Below are positions 25,899-34,109 of a stretch of 64,000 nucleotides of DNA, in pieces (position 1 is the first letter of the stretch; every line of letters starts with the position of its first letter). The DNA is from Prado023 sp963714995 (GTDB lineage: Bacteria > Actinomycetota > Actinomycetes > S36-B12 > CAIYMF01): contig CAVQQP010000006.1 in assembly GCA_963714995.1 (NCBI GenBank), positions 62,001 through 126,000 of the forward strand, given 5' to 3'. Both the position numbers and the translations under genes were made by a program. The notes under the pieces are model-generated. The model did no database searches. It was not told the origin of the DNA and worked only from the letters and a program-made list of their open reading frames with translations.

Positions 25899-26992
25899 AG
25901 TACCTCGACGAGTTCGGCGACCCGGACCTCGCCCGCCGGCTGCTCGACGACATCGCCGCCACCGTCACCCGCCCGTGGGCGCTCATGGAGGTCTGCGGCG
26001 GGCAGACGCACACCATCGTGCGCAACGGCATCGACCAGCTCCTGCCCGAGGGCGTGGAGATGATCCACGGCCCCGGGTGCCCGGTGTGCGTGACGCCGCT
26101 GGAGACGATCGACCGGGCGCTGGCGATCGCGGCGATGCCCGACGTCATCTTCTGCTCCTTCGGCGACATGATCCGCGTCCCCGGGTCCGCCGGCGACCTG
26201 TTCCGCGTCAAGGCCGCGGGCGGGGACGTGCGCATCGTCTACTCGCCCCTGGATGCCGTGCGGATCGCCGAGGCGAACCCGGACAAGCAGGTGGTGTTCT
26301 TCGGGATCGGCTTCGAGACCACCGCGCCGGCCAACGCGATGACCGTGCAGGTCGCGCGCCGGCAGGGGATCACCAACTTCTCGCTGCTGGTCTCGCACGT
26401 GCTGGTGCCACCGGCGATCACCGCGATCATGGAGTCCCCGTCCTGTCGGGTCCAGGGGTTCCTCGCCGCCGGGCACGTGTGCACCGTGATGGGCATGGCG
26501 CAGTACGAGCCACTGGTGGAGCGCTACCGGGTGCCCATCGTCGTGACCGGCTTCGAGCCGCTGGACGTCCTCGAGGGGATCCGGCGCACGGTCCGCCAGC
26601 TCGAGGCGGGCCGGGCCGAGCTCGAGAACGCCTACCCGCGGGCGGTCGCACCCGCCGGCAACCCCGTCGCCCAGGCCGTCGTCGAGGACGTCTTCACCGT
26701 CTGCGACCGGTCGTGGCGCGGCATCGGGATGATCCCGCAGTCCGGCTGGCGGCTCTCCGACGCCTACGCCGAGTTCGACGCGGAGAGACGCTTCGATGTC
26801 GCGGGCATCGTCACCACCGAATCGGAGCAGTGCCGGGCCGGCGAGGTGCTCCAGGGCCTGATCAAGCCGGTCCAGTGCGCGGCCTTCGGCACCGCGTGCA
26901 CGCCGCGCTCGCCCCTGGGGGCGCCGATGGTCTCCAGCGAGGGCGCGTGCGCCGCCTACTACCAGTTCCGCCGGCTGGAGCAGCCAGCATGA
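25895..26992 (+). CDS. hypD: Hydrogenase maturation protein HypD
   Basis: 365 residues. Scaffold for assembly of the Fe(CN)2CO group with HypC. Conserved cysteine motifs: MEVCGGQTHTI, HGPGCPVCVTP and the C-terminal cluster region ESEQCRAGEVL...QCAAFGTACTPRSPLG...SEGACAAYY, which binds a [4Fe-4S] cluster. Starts with GTG overlapping the hypC stop (GTGA) and ends overlapping the hypE ATG (ATGA), so the three are translated together. Confidence 0.96.
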   Translation: MKYLDEFGDPDLARRLLDDIAATVTRPWALMEVCGGQTHTIVRNGIDQLLPEGVEMIHGPGCPVCVTPLETIDRALAIAAMPDVIFCSFGDMIRVPGSAGDLFRVKAAGGDVRIVYSPLDAVRIAEANPDKQVVFFGIGFETTAPANAMTVQVARRQGITNFSLLVSHVLVPPAITAIMESPSCRVQGFLAAGHVCTVMGMAQYEPLVERYRVPIVVTGFEPLDVLEGIRRTVRQLEAGRAELENAYPRAVAPAGNPVAQAVVEDVFTVCDRSWRGIGMIPQSGWRLSDAYAEFDAERRFDVAGIVTTESEQCRAGEVLQGLIKPVQCAAFGTACTPRSPLGAPMVSSEGACAAYYQFRRLEQPA

Positions 26993-28077
26993 GCCACCCG
27001 CCGGACATCGCGTCGTGGTCCTGCCCCGTGCCCCTGCGCGACCATCCGAACGTCGTGATGGGGCATGGCGGGGGCGGGCGGCTCTCCGCCGAGCTCATCG
27101 CGCACCTGTTCCTCCCGGCCTTCGACCGGACCCCCCTGGCCGATGTCCTGACCCAGCTCGGGGACGCGGCGGTCCTGTCCCTCGACGTCCCGGGTGCCGA
27201 GGGGGCGGTGCGGCTGGCCTTCACCACGGACTCCTACGTCGTGCGCCCGCGGTTCTTCCCGGGCGGCAACATCGGCGACCTCGCGGTCAACGGGACGGTG
27301 AACGACCTGGCCGTCAGCGGCGCCCTGCCCCTGGCGCTGTCCGTGGGCGCCATCCTCGAGGAGGGCATGGCCCTCGACGAGCTGGGCGTCATCGCCGAGA
27401 CCATGGGTGCCGCCGCCCGGGCGGCCGGGGTGTCGATCGTCACCGGCGACACCAAGGTCGTCGACTCCGGCCACGGCGACGGGGTCTACCTCAACACCGC
27501 GGGCATCGGGCTGGTGCCGGCTGGGCTGGCCCTGGGCCCCGGTCAGGTCCGCCCCGGCGATGCCGTGCTGCTGTCCGGGCCGATCGGGATGCACGGGATC
27601 GCGGTGCTCAGCGTGCGCGACGGACTGGAGTTCGGCGCCGACGTCGTCACCGACTCCGCACCCCTGACACCGGTCACCCAGGCCCTGCTCGCCGCCGGCG
27701 TCGGGGTCTCGATGATGCGCGACCCGACCCGCGGCGGGGTCGCGGCGACACTCAACGAGATCGCCCACGCCAGCGGCACCGGGATCCAGATCGTCGAGCG
27801 CGACGTGCCGGTGCCTGACGCGGTGCGGGCAGCCTGTGGCCTCCTCGGCCTGGATCCGCTCCAGATCGCCAACGAGGGCAAGGTCGTGGTGTTCGTGCGC
27901 GGCGCGGACGCCGAGCGGGCGCTCGAGGTCATGCGCGGCACAGCGGTCGCCCGCGACGCCACCCGGATCGGCACCGTCACTGCCGAGCACCCCGGGGTGG
28001 TCGTGGCCCGGACCGGGATCGGCGGCACCCGTGTGGTCGACCTGCCGCTGGCCGAGCAACTGCCCCGCATCTGCTGA
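26989..28077 (+). CDS. hypE: Hydrogenase maturation protein HypE
   Basis: 362 residues of the PurM/AIR-synthase-like fold. Dehydrates the thiocarboxamide received from HypF to a thiocyanate and passes CN to the iron. The ATP-binding glycine loop is MGHGGGGRLSAELI, followed by NGTVNDLAVSGA, GDTKVV, and the signature C-terminus PRIC, whose terminal Cys carries the carbamoyl/cyano group. Last gene of the hyp cluster. No hypA, hypB, structural hydrogenase or endopeptidase gene lies in the window, so these must be elsewhere if the system works. Confidence 0.96.
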   Translation: MSHPPDIASWSCPVPLRDHPNVVMGHGGGGRLSAELIAHLFLPAFDRTPLADVLTQLGDAAVLSLDVPGAEGAVRLAFTTDSYVVRPRFFPGGNIGDLAVNGTVNDLAVSGALPLALSVGAILEEGMALDELGVIAETMGAAARAAGVSIVTGDTKVVDSGHGDGVYLNTAGIGLVPAGLALGPGQVRPGDAVLLSGPIGMHGIAVLSVRDGLEFGADVVTDSAPLTPVTQALLAAGVGVSMMRDPTRGGVAATLNEIAHASGTGIQIVERDVPVPDAVRAACGLLGLDPLQIANEGKVVVFVRGADAERALEVMRGTAVARDATRIGTVTAEHPGVVVARTGIGGTRVVDLPLAEQLPRIC

Positions 28078-28125
28078 TAGGACTGCACCGACGGGGTCCA
28101 ACCGGGGGGCGACTGGAGGTGCGCC

Positions 28126-28956
28126 ATGTGTCGCTGGATGGCCTACTCGGGATCCCCGATCCCCGTCGCGGAGCTCCTGCTCGCGCCGAAGCACTCGCTC
28201 ATCGACCAGAGCCTGCACTCCCGCATGGGGGCCACCACCACCAACGGGGACGGATTCGGCCTGGGCTGGTACGGCGTGGGCGACACCCCCGGGGTGTTCC
28301 ACAGCACCGAGCCGGCGTGGAACGACCGCAACCTCGCCGACCTGGCCAAGCACCTGGTATCCCCGCTGGTGTTCGCGCACGTGCGGGCCTCGACCGGGGG
28401 AGCGATCCAGCAGACCAACTGCCACCCGTTCCGCTATCAGCAGTGGCTGTTCATGCACAACGGGCTGATCCGCGAGTTCGCCACGGTGAAGCGCGACCTC
28501 GCGTTCGCCGTGGACGCGTCGCTCTATCCGCTGATCGAGGGCTCCACGGACTCCGAGCTGTTCTTCTACCTCGCGCTGACCATGGGCCTGCAGGACGATC
28601 CGCTGAGCGCGGTCGAGCGGGCGGTCGGCTTCATCGAGGACACCGGCCATCGCCATGGGGTGGCCAACCCGATCCAGATGACGGTCGCCACCACCGACGG
28701 CACCAGCATCTGGGCCTTCCGCTACTCCAGCGAGGGCCAGTCGCGCTCGCTGTTCCACAGCACGAATGTCGCGATGCTGCGTGCGATGTACCCGGAGAAC
28801 CCCATCCTGCATGAGGTGTCCGACGAGACCCGGTTGATCGTCTCCGAGCCCCTCGGCGACCTCGAGGGGGCGTGGCGCGAGGTGCCCGAGTCGACGTGCG
28901 GGGTCGTGCAGCCGGGCCAGGACGAGCTCCGCCCGTTCGCCCCCCGGCACGCCTGA
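28126..28956 (+). CDS. Class II glutamine amidotransferase-domain protein
   Basis: 276 residues. Starts MCRWMAYSG, so after Met removal Cys2 is the N-terminal nucleophile of the Ntn glutaminase fold. Supporting motifs: GDGFGLGWYG, FAHVRASTGG and CHPFRYQQWLFMHNG. This is the stand-alone YafJ/EgtC-like type; its partner reaction is unknown. GGAGG ribosome site 8 nt upstream. It follows hypE by 48 bp on the same strand, but nothing in the sequence ties it to hydrogenase maturation. EgtC of ergothioneine synthesis is possible on fold alone, but no egt genes are nearby. Confidence 0.8.
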   Translation: MCRWMAYSGSPIPVAELLLAPKHSLIDQSLHSRMGATTTNGDGFGLGWYGVGDTPGVFHSTEPAWNDRNLADLAKHLVSPLVFAHVRASTGGAIQQTNCHPFRYQQWLFMHNGLIREFATVKRDLAFAVDASLYPLIEGSTDSELFFYLALTMGLQDDPLSAVERAVGFIEDTGHRHGVANPIQMTVATTDGTSIWAFRYSSEGQSRSLFHSTNVAMLRAMYPENPILHEVSDETRLIVSEPLGDLEGAWREVPESTCGVVQPGQDELRPFAPRHA

Positions 28957-28988
28957 CCGAGCCGCGAGAGGGCCGCGACGGCGGGGCC

Positions 28989-30755
28989 TCAGGCGTCCTT
29001 GATCTCGCAGAGGACGGTGCCGGTGGGCACCGTCGCACCGACCTCGGCGGTCAGGGCGGAGATCACACCGGCCTTGTGGGCGTTGAGCGGCTGCTCCATC
29101 TTCATCGCCTCGAGCACGACGACCAGGTCGCCAGCAGCGACCTCCTGGCCCTCCTCGACGGCGATCTTGACGATCGTGCCCTGCATGGGGGCGGCCAGGG
29201 AGTCGCCGGTGGCGCCGCCGCCGGCCTTCTTGCTGGCGCGCTTGGGCGCAGCCTTCTTCCCCGCCGACCCTCCACCACCACCGCCGAGCGAGATCCCCTC
29301 GGGCAGGCTCACCTCGATGCGCTTGCCGCCCACCTCGACCACCACCGACGAGCGTGACTCGGGCTCGGCCAGCTCCGCCGCCGCCCCGGAGTACGCCGGG
29401 ATGTCGTTGACGAACTCGGTCTCGATCCACCGGGTGTGCACCGTGAAGGGCTCGTCGGGGTCCGCGGGTGCGAACGCCGGGTCGGAGACCACCTTGCGGT
29501 GGAAGGTGATGGCGGTGGCGATGCCCTCCACCTCGAACTCCGCCAGGGCGCGGCGTGAGCGCTCGATGGCCTGCTGGCGGTCGTGGCCGGTCACGATCAG
29601 CTTGGCCAGCAGCGAGTCGAAGTTCCCACCGATCTCGTCACCCTGCTGGAAGCCGCCGTCGACCCGGATGCCGGGGCCCGACGGGGGGTGCCAGACGGTC
29701 AGCGCGCCGGGGGCGGGCAGGAAGTTGCGACCGGGGTCCTCGCCGTTGATCCGGAACTCGATGGAGTGCCCGCGCAGGGGCGGGTCGTCGTAGCCGAGCT
29801 CCTCGCCGGCGGCGATCCGGAACTGCTCGCGCACCAGGTCGATGCCCGAGACCTCCTCGGTCACCGGGTGCTCGACCTGCAGGCGGGTGTTGACCTCCAG
29901 GAAGGAGATCGTCCCGTCCTTGCCGACCAGGAACTCGCAGGTCCCGGCGCCGAAGTAGCCGGCCTCGCGCACGATCGCCTTGCTGGAGGTGTAGAGCCGC
30001 TCGACCTGCTCGTCGGTCAGGAACGGCGCCGGCGCCTCCTCGACGAGCTTCTGGTGGCGGCGCTGCAGCGAGCAGTCGCGGGTCGAGACGACGACGACGT
30101 TGCCGTGCTGGTCGGCCAGCACCTGGGTCTCGACGTGCCGCGGGCTGTCCAGGTACTGCTCGACGAAGCACTCGCCCCGGCCGAAGGCGGCCACCGCCTC
30201 GCGCACGGCCGAGTCGTACAGCTCGGGGATCTCCTCCATGGTGCGCGCGACCTTCAGGCCGCGACCGCCACCACCGAAGGCCGCCTTGATGGCGATCGGG
30301 AGGCCCACCTCCTGGGCGAACGCGACGACCTCGTCCGCGCCGGAGACGGGGTCGGCAGTTCCGCGCACCTGGGGCGCGCCCGCGCGGGCGGCGATGTGGC
30401 GCGCTGAGACCTTGTCGCCGAGGTCGCGGATCGCCGACGGTGGCGGGCCGATCCAGGTGAGCCCGGCGTCGATGACCGCCTGGGCGAAGTCGGCGTTCTC
30501 GGAGAGGAACCCGTACCCGGGGTGCACGGCGTCCGCACCGCTGCGGCGGGCCACGTCGAGGATCTTGTCGAACACCAGGTAGCTCTCGGCCGCCGTGGTG
30601 CCGCCCAGGGCGAACGCCTCGTCGGCGGCCTTGACGTGCAGGGCGTCGCGATCGGGGTCGGCGTACACCGCCACCGAGGCGAGGCCCGCATCGCGGCACG
30701 CGCGTGCCACCCGGATGGCGATCTCACCGCGGTTGGCGATCAGTACCTTCTTCAT
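28989..30755 (-). CDS. accA3: Acyl-CoA carboxylase alpha subunit (biotin carboxylase + biotin carrier)
   Basis: 588 residues. The N-terminal biotin carboxylase (KKVLIANRGEIAIRVARACRD at residue 2 onward, ATP-grasp glycine loop FGGGGRGLKVA, then EVNTRLQVEHPVTEE) carboxylates biotin with ATP and bicarbonate. A linker rich in Lys, Ala and Gly leads to the C-terminal BCCP domain with the biotinylation motif EAMKMEQP near residue 553. Start at the ATG 30755 because homology begins there; in-frame codons upstream lack it. Forms acetyl/propionyl-CoA carboxylase with the beta and epsilon subunits at 33876-35713, and the biotin ligase at 35758 would modify it. The symbol follows mycobacterial naming for the alpha subunit in this position. 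Confidence 0.93.
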   Translation of the reverse strand: MKKVLIANRGEIAIRVARACRDAGLASVAVYADPDRDALHVKAADEAFALGGTTAAESYLVFDKILDVARRSGADAVHPGYGFLSENADFAQAVIDAGLTWIGPPPSAIRDLGDKVSARHIAARAGAPQVRGTADPVSGADEVVAFAQEVGLPIAIKAAFGGGGRGLKVARTMEEIPELYDSAVREAVAAFGRGECFVEQYLDSPRHVETQVLADQHGNVVVVSTRDCSLQRRHQKLVEEAPAPFLTDEQVERLYTSSKAIVREAGYFGAGTCEFLVGKDGTISFLEVNTRLQVEHPVTEEVSGIDLVREQFRIAAGEELGYDDPPLRGHSIEFRINGEDPGRNFLPAPGALTVWHPPSGPGIRVDGGFQQGDEIGGNFDSLLAKLIVTGHDRQQAIERSRRALAEFEVEGIATAITFHRKVVSDPAFAPADPDEPFTVHTRWIETEFVNDIPAYSGAAAELAEPESRSSVVVEVGGKRIEVSLPEGISLGGGGGGSAGKKAAPKRASKKAGGGATGDSLAAPMQGTIVKIAVEEGQEVAAGDLVVVLEAMKMEQPLNAHKAGVISALTAEVGATVPTGTVLCEIKDA

Positions 30756-30808
30756 TCCCGCACCCCTCACACGCACTCCGGGGCCCGATACCGGGCGACT
30801 CGCCAGCC

Positions 30809-30814
30809 ATCCTA
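30809..30814 (-). promoter_or_regulatory. Candidate -10 element of the carboxylase alpha gene
   Basis: TAGGAT on the minus strand about 54 nt before the ATG at 30755. The implied leader carries GAGGGG. Weak call with no -35. Confidence 0.35.
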
Positions 30815-30847
30815 CGGAGGGGGGTCGACCAACCTGCGCCCCACCCG

Positions 30848-31552
30848 TCAGGCAGTGTTCCAGAGGTCGGTCCAGCGGACGCCGAGGTCGGCCAGCAGGG
30901 CGCGCAGGGTCGGCAGCGCCAGCCCGATCACGTTCGAGTGATCCCCCTCGATCCCCTCGATGAAGGGACCCCCGAGGCCGTCGATCGTGCACGATCCGGC
31001 CACCGCCAGGGGCTCCCCCGAGGCGATGTAGGCCTCGAGCTCGACGGGGTCGGGGCGACCGAACCGGATCGTCGTGGACACCGCCCGCTCCACCAGGTGC
31101 CCGCTGTCGAGGTCGATGACCGTGTGGCCGGTGACCAGGACCCCGGTCCGTCCGGACATGGCAGCCCAGCGCTCGCGGACCTCCTGGGCGGTGCGTGCCT
31201 TGCCGAGCACCTGGCCGTCGAAGTCGAGCATCGAGTCCGCGCCCACGACCAGCACCCGGGTGGCCGACGGCACCCCGGGGATGATTCCGGCACGGACCTG
31301 GTCGGCGACATCGCGGGCCTTGGCGGTGGCCAGCATCTGGGTCAGCGCGGGTGGGTCGGCGCTCAGCGCGCCTGCGGCGGCGATCAGCGCGTCCTCGTCG
31401 ACCGTGCTGTGCCAGATGATCGGGGTGATCCCGGCCGCACGCAGCAGCGTGGCGCGGGCGGGGGACGCCGACCCGAGGACCAGGACCGGGCGCCGGGCAC
31501 CGTCGCGACCCCGAGCCGCCCCCAGGTCCCCGTCGGCGGCGGGCTCAGCCAC
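30848..31552 (-). CDS. maf: Maf-family nucleotide pyrophosphatase
   Basis: 234 residues. Hydrolyses non-canonical or canonical nucleoside triphosphates; Maf proteins are house-cleaning enzymes also linked to septum formation. Family motifs: VLGSASPARATLLRAAG near the N-terminus (SxxR motif), VVGADSM in place of the common ADT, a KARTAQEV region and FIEGIEGDHSNVIGLALP. The GTG at 31552 overlaps the stop of the glycosyltransferase. In actinobacteria maf typically sits beside accE/accD5, as here, although a glycosyltransferase gene is interposed. Confidence 0.88.
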   Translation of the reverse strand: MAEPAADGDLGAARGRDGARRPVLVLGSASPARATLLRAAGITPIIWHSTVDEDALIAAAGALSADPPALTQMLATAKARDVADQVRAGIIPGVPSATRVLVVGADSMLDFDGQVLGKARTAQEVRERWAAMSGRTGVLVTGHTVIDLDSGHLVERAVSTTIRFGRPDPVELEAYIASGEPLAVAGSCTIDGLGGPFIEGIEGDHSNVIGLALPTLRALLADLGVRWTDLWNTA

Positions 31553-33806
31553 GACCCATGGCTCCGCGGATCGCTCCGGAGGTCCGGGCGCGGTACCCCT
31601 TCCCGGGCGCGACGAGCACCCGGCCCCCCGGCGAGGGGAGCAGGGTGACCATGCCCCGCGGGCACGACAGGTGCATCGGGGAGCGTCGGCCGTGGGTCCA
31701 CAGGCCGCCGATGGGGACCAGCAGGCCGCGGAACCCGACGTGCAGGGACAGGGCGCCGCGCGCGAGGTCTGTGGTGGCCACGAGCGGGTCGGTCTCGATG
31801 ACCCCGGCGACCGGGGCGGTCCAGTCCAGGCCGTCGATCGTGGGCTCGGCGGTGTAGTGCAGGATCCCGACCGTCCGGGAGAACCCGCCGACATCGGCGA
31901 CGCAGATCGCCGGCGGCGAGTCGTCGGCGGGGGCGATGTTCGAGGCCCGCAGGACCCCGGTGAAGGTGGCGCCCTGCTCGGTGGGGGCGAGGTCAGCCCA
32001 GTCGATGTCCACGATCCAGTCCAGGGCGTGGGTGATGTCACTGGGAGCCCCGTCCTCCCCGATCCGCACGAGCAGCCCGCCGTCCACGTTGGTGGCCATC
32101 AGCAGCTCGGGTCGCGGGCTGACCCAGACGCTGCCGTCGGGCTGGCGCTCGAGGGTCGCGTTCCCGACCCGTGCGGCGATGATCCGCGGCTCGAAGCCCG
32201 TGGTCAGCAGGGGCACGGTCGTGGTGCCGTCGGTGAACTCGACCCGGAACGGCCCTGTCTCATTGGCCACGAAGGCCAGCGCGTTGGAGCGGATCTGCGC
32301 CACGACCTCACGGGTGGGACCGGCAGCATGGGGGTGCACCGGCAGGTCCTCGTCCTCGACGTCCTCCACGCCGCTGACCGGGGGTGGGTCGATCAGCCAG
32401 CCGGCTGGCTCGACCAGCCCTGGCAGCTCGCAGGACCAGGCAGTCAGCCCGGTGGCCGAGTCGGCCAGGACGCCCGGCATGCGCAGCACCCGGGTCGTGG
32501 TCGTCAGCGACTCGACCAGCAGGTTGGGCGAGCGGTGGTCGCACACGCGGTCGGCCAGCTCCGCGGCCAGGGCGGTCCACCGGCGCCAGACCGCAGTCGG
32601 ATCGGTGCGCCGCAGGACCGGACCGGCCGCGCTGAGCACGGCGTCGGCCACAGCGGTCCCCCTCGGCTGCGTGGCGGCGCCCACCCGACGGCTGATGGCC
32701 GCGGTCAAGGCCTGAACATCGCCCGAGGGCACCAGCTCGCCAGCCTCGGGGCTGGTGAGCAGCTCGGCAGGTCCGTACCGGACGTCGTAGGCCACGACCG
32801 GGACCCCGACGGCCAGCGACCGCACGATCGCCAGGGGGAACGACTCCCGGCGGCCCGCCCAGACCGTGAGGCTGGCCCCCTCGAGCGGCGCGTACTCGTC
32901 GGGACCGGGTGCGACGATGCGGACGCGTCCACCCAGCCCGAGCTCCTCGGCGAGGGCGATCAGGGACTCCCCCGCATCGCCGTCCCCGACCAGGTCCAGG
33001 GTCAGCCCGCCGTCGGACAGGAGCGCTGGCTGTGCTGCGCGGAGCACGTGGTCGTGGCGGGCGGCAGCCTCCAGGGGCCCGATCGCGACGATCCGCCGGG
33101 CACCGGGGTCGTCGAGAGGTGCACCGGGTGTCCCCGAGGGGGCGCCCGCCCTCTCGGCGGAGGGTGCGGGCCGGGCGACGGCAGGGGGGATCACCAGGGT
33201 CGGGGTGTCCGCCCCGAAGCGCGTCCGCAGGTCCTCGGCCTGGCCCTCGGTCAGCACGACCAGTGCGTCGAACGCGCCCTGCTGGTCGGCGAACCGCTCC
33301 GCGAACCGGGGAGTCATCGCGGCCATGGCAGGCGGCTGGCCCTCCGCGGGAGCCGTCAGGTGGTTCAGGTGGACTCCGGCGACCCGGGCCACCAGGGGGT
33401 TGGTCATCGCGGCGAGGTACGGGTAGGCAGCCGGGGAGTCGGCCAGGACGACGGCGCCGGGCACCTGGCCGGTCAGCCAGTCCAGCCAGTCGCCGACCCG
33501 CGCGTCGATCGATGTGCCCGGTGGGAGCGCCCCCCACCAGGAGGCCCGGACCCGACGATCGCGCAGCGCGTAGTGGTGCAGGCCGGTGCCGGCCGGGAAC
33601 TGGCCGTCGTCGACCAGCCTGCGGACCGTGCGCTCGAGGTGGGCGTCCTTGTTGATCAGGACGGCGTGCGTGGCCCAGCCCGCCCCGTCGAAGGCCCGCA
33701 GCCGCGCCAGCCAGAACTGGGTGAGTCGTCCGCCGTCGGCCTTCAGCTCGTTGAAGACGAAGACGGCCGTGTGCCGGCCATCGGCGAGGGGCCGCTGGGA
33801 GATCAC
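31545..33806 (-). CDS. TagE-like family 4 glycosyltransferase (teichoic-acid type) with C-terminal extension
   Basis: 753 residues. The central GT-B catalytic part resembles poly(glycerol-phosphate) alpha-glucosyltransferases: the nucleotide-sugar segment reads SLTVWAGRRESFPLAIV followed by VVAYDVRYGPAELLTS, the YDxxYGP motif typical of the TagE group. The N-terminal acceptor domain (FNELKADGGRLTQFWLARL) fits the same group. About 300 further residues at the C-terminus form a beta-rich region I cannot assign. No signal peptide or membrane segment. Leaderless: a TAGGCT box lies 6 nt before the GTG. The acceptor is inferred, not shown; the CDP-glycerol transferase at 50349 makes a teichoic-type polymer plausible. 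Confidence 0.75.
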   Translation of the reverse strand: MISQRPLADGRHTAVFVFNELKADGGRLTQFWLARLRAFDGAGWATHAVLINKDAHLERTVRRLVDDGQFPAGTGLHHYALRDRRVRASWWGALPPGTSIDARVGDWLDWLTGQVPGAVVLADSPAAYPYLAAMTNPLVARVAGVHLNHLTAPAEGQPPAMAAMTPRFAERFADQQGAFDALVVLTEGQAEDLRTRFGADTPTLVIPPAVARPAPSAERAGAPSGTPGAPLDDPGARRIVAIGPLEAAARHDHVLRAAQPALLSDGGLTLDLVGDGDAGESLIALAEELGLGGRVRIVAPGPDEYAPLEGASLTVWAGRRESFPLAIVRSLAVGVPVVAYDVRYGPAELLTSPEAGELVPSGDVQALTAAISRRVGAATQPRGTAVADAVLSAAGPVLRRTDPTAVWRRWTALAAELADRVCDHRSPNLLVESLTTTTRVLRMPGVLADSATGLTAWSCELPGLVEPAGWLIDPPPVSGVEDVEDEDLPVHPHAAGPTREVVAQIRSNALAFVANETGPFRVEFTDGTTTVPLLTTGFEPRIIAARVGNATLERQPDGSVWVSPRPELLMATNVDGGLLVRIGEDGAPSDITHALDWIVDIDWADLAPTEQGATFTGVLRASNIAPADDSPPAICVADVGGFSRTVGILHYTAEPTIDGLDWTAPVAGVIETDPLVATTDLARGALSLHVGFRGLLVPIGGLWTHGRRSPMHLSCPRGMVTLLPSPGGRVLVAPGKGYRARTSGAIRGAMGRG

Positions 33807-33812
33807 GGCGGA

Positions 33813-33818
33813 AGCCTA
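33813..33818 (-). promoter_or_regulatory. Leaderless -10 element of the TagE-like gene
   Basis: TAGGCT on the minus strand, 6 nt before the GTG at 33806. Confidence 0.5.
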
Positions 33819-33875
33819 ACGGCAGCCTCACGGGTCACGACTGCAGCGGACGTGCGGGCAGCCCCGGTGGTGGGC

Positions 33876-34109
33876 TCACCGTGGCAGTGCGGACTCCCAC
33901 CAGCCGGTCGGTGCGACGGTCGGGCGCAGGAGCCGAGGAGGAGGCGCCCACTGCGAGACCGGGACGGGCGAGCCGGTGCTCGCCGCGCCACCGGAGGCCG
34001 CAGCGAGCACGGCCACCAGCGCTGCCAGCTCCTCGGGGGTGGTCTCGCCGCGCACGATGCGCAGCGCGGGCCGCTGCTCCGGGTGCCCGGCAGTCTCCTC
34101 GGCGCTCAC
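33876..34109 (-). CDS. accE: Acyl-CoA carboxylase epsilon subunit
   Basis: 77-residue actinobacterial subunit that binds the beta hexamer and raises holoenzyme activity. Recognised by LRIVRGETTPEELAALVAVLAA in the middle and a C-terminal RLLRP...GWWESALPR, the usual accE ending. The GTG start at 34109 overlaps the accD5 stop as GTGA. The Ala/Ser/Pro linker between the two conserved parts is short. Confidence 0.88.
   Translation of the reverse strand: MSAEETAGHPEQRPALRIVRGETTPEELAALVAVLAAASGGAASTGSPVPVSQWAPPPRLLRPTVAPTGWWESALPR

Noticed and set aside
28126..28956. Assigning the class II amidotransferase to ergothioneine synthesis (EgtC)
   Set aside because: Only the general Ntn glutaminase motifs are present and no other egt gene is nearby.
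26959..29430. 823-codon open frame on the minus strand opposite hypE and the amidotransferase
   Set aside because: Antisense shadow of a gene with the HypE PRIC ending and of a Cys2 amidotransferase.
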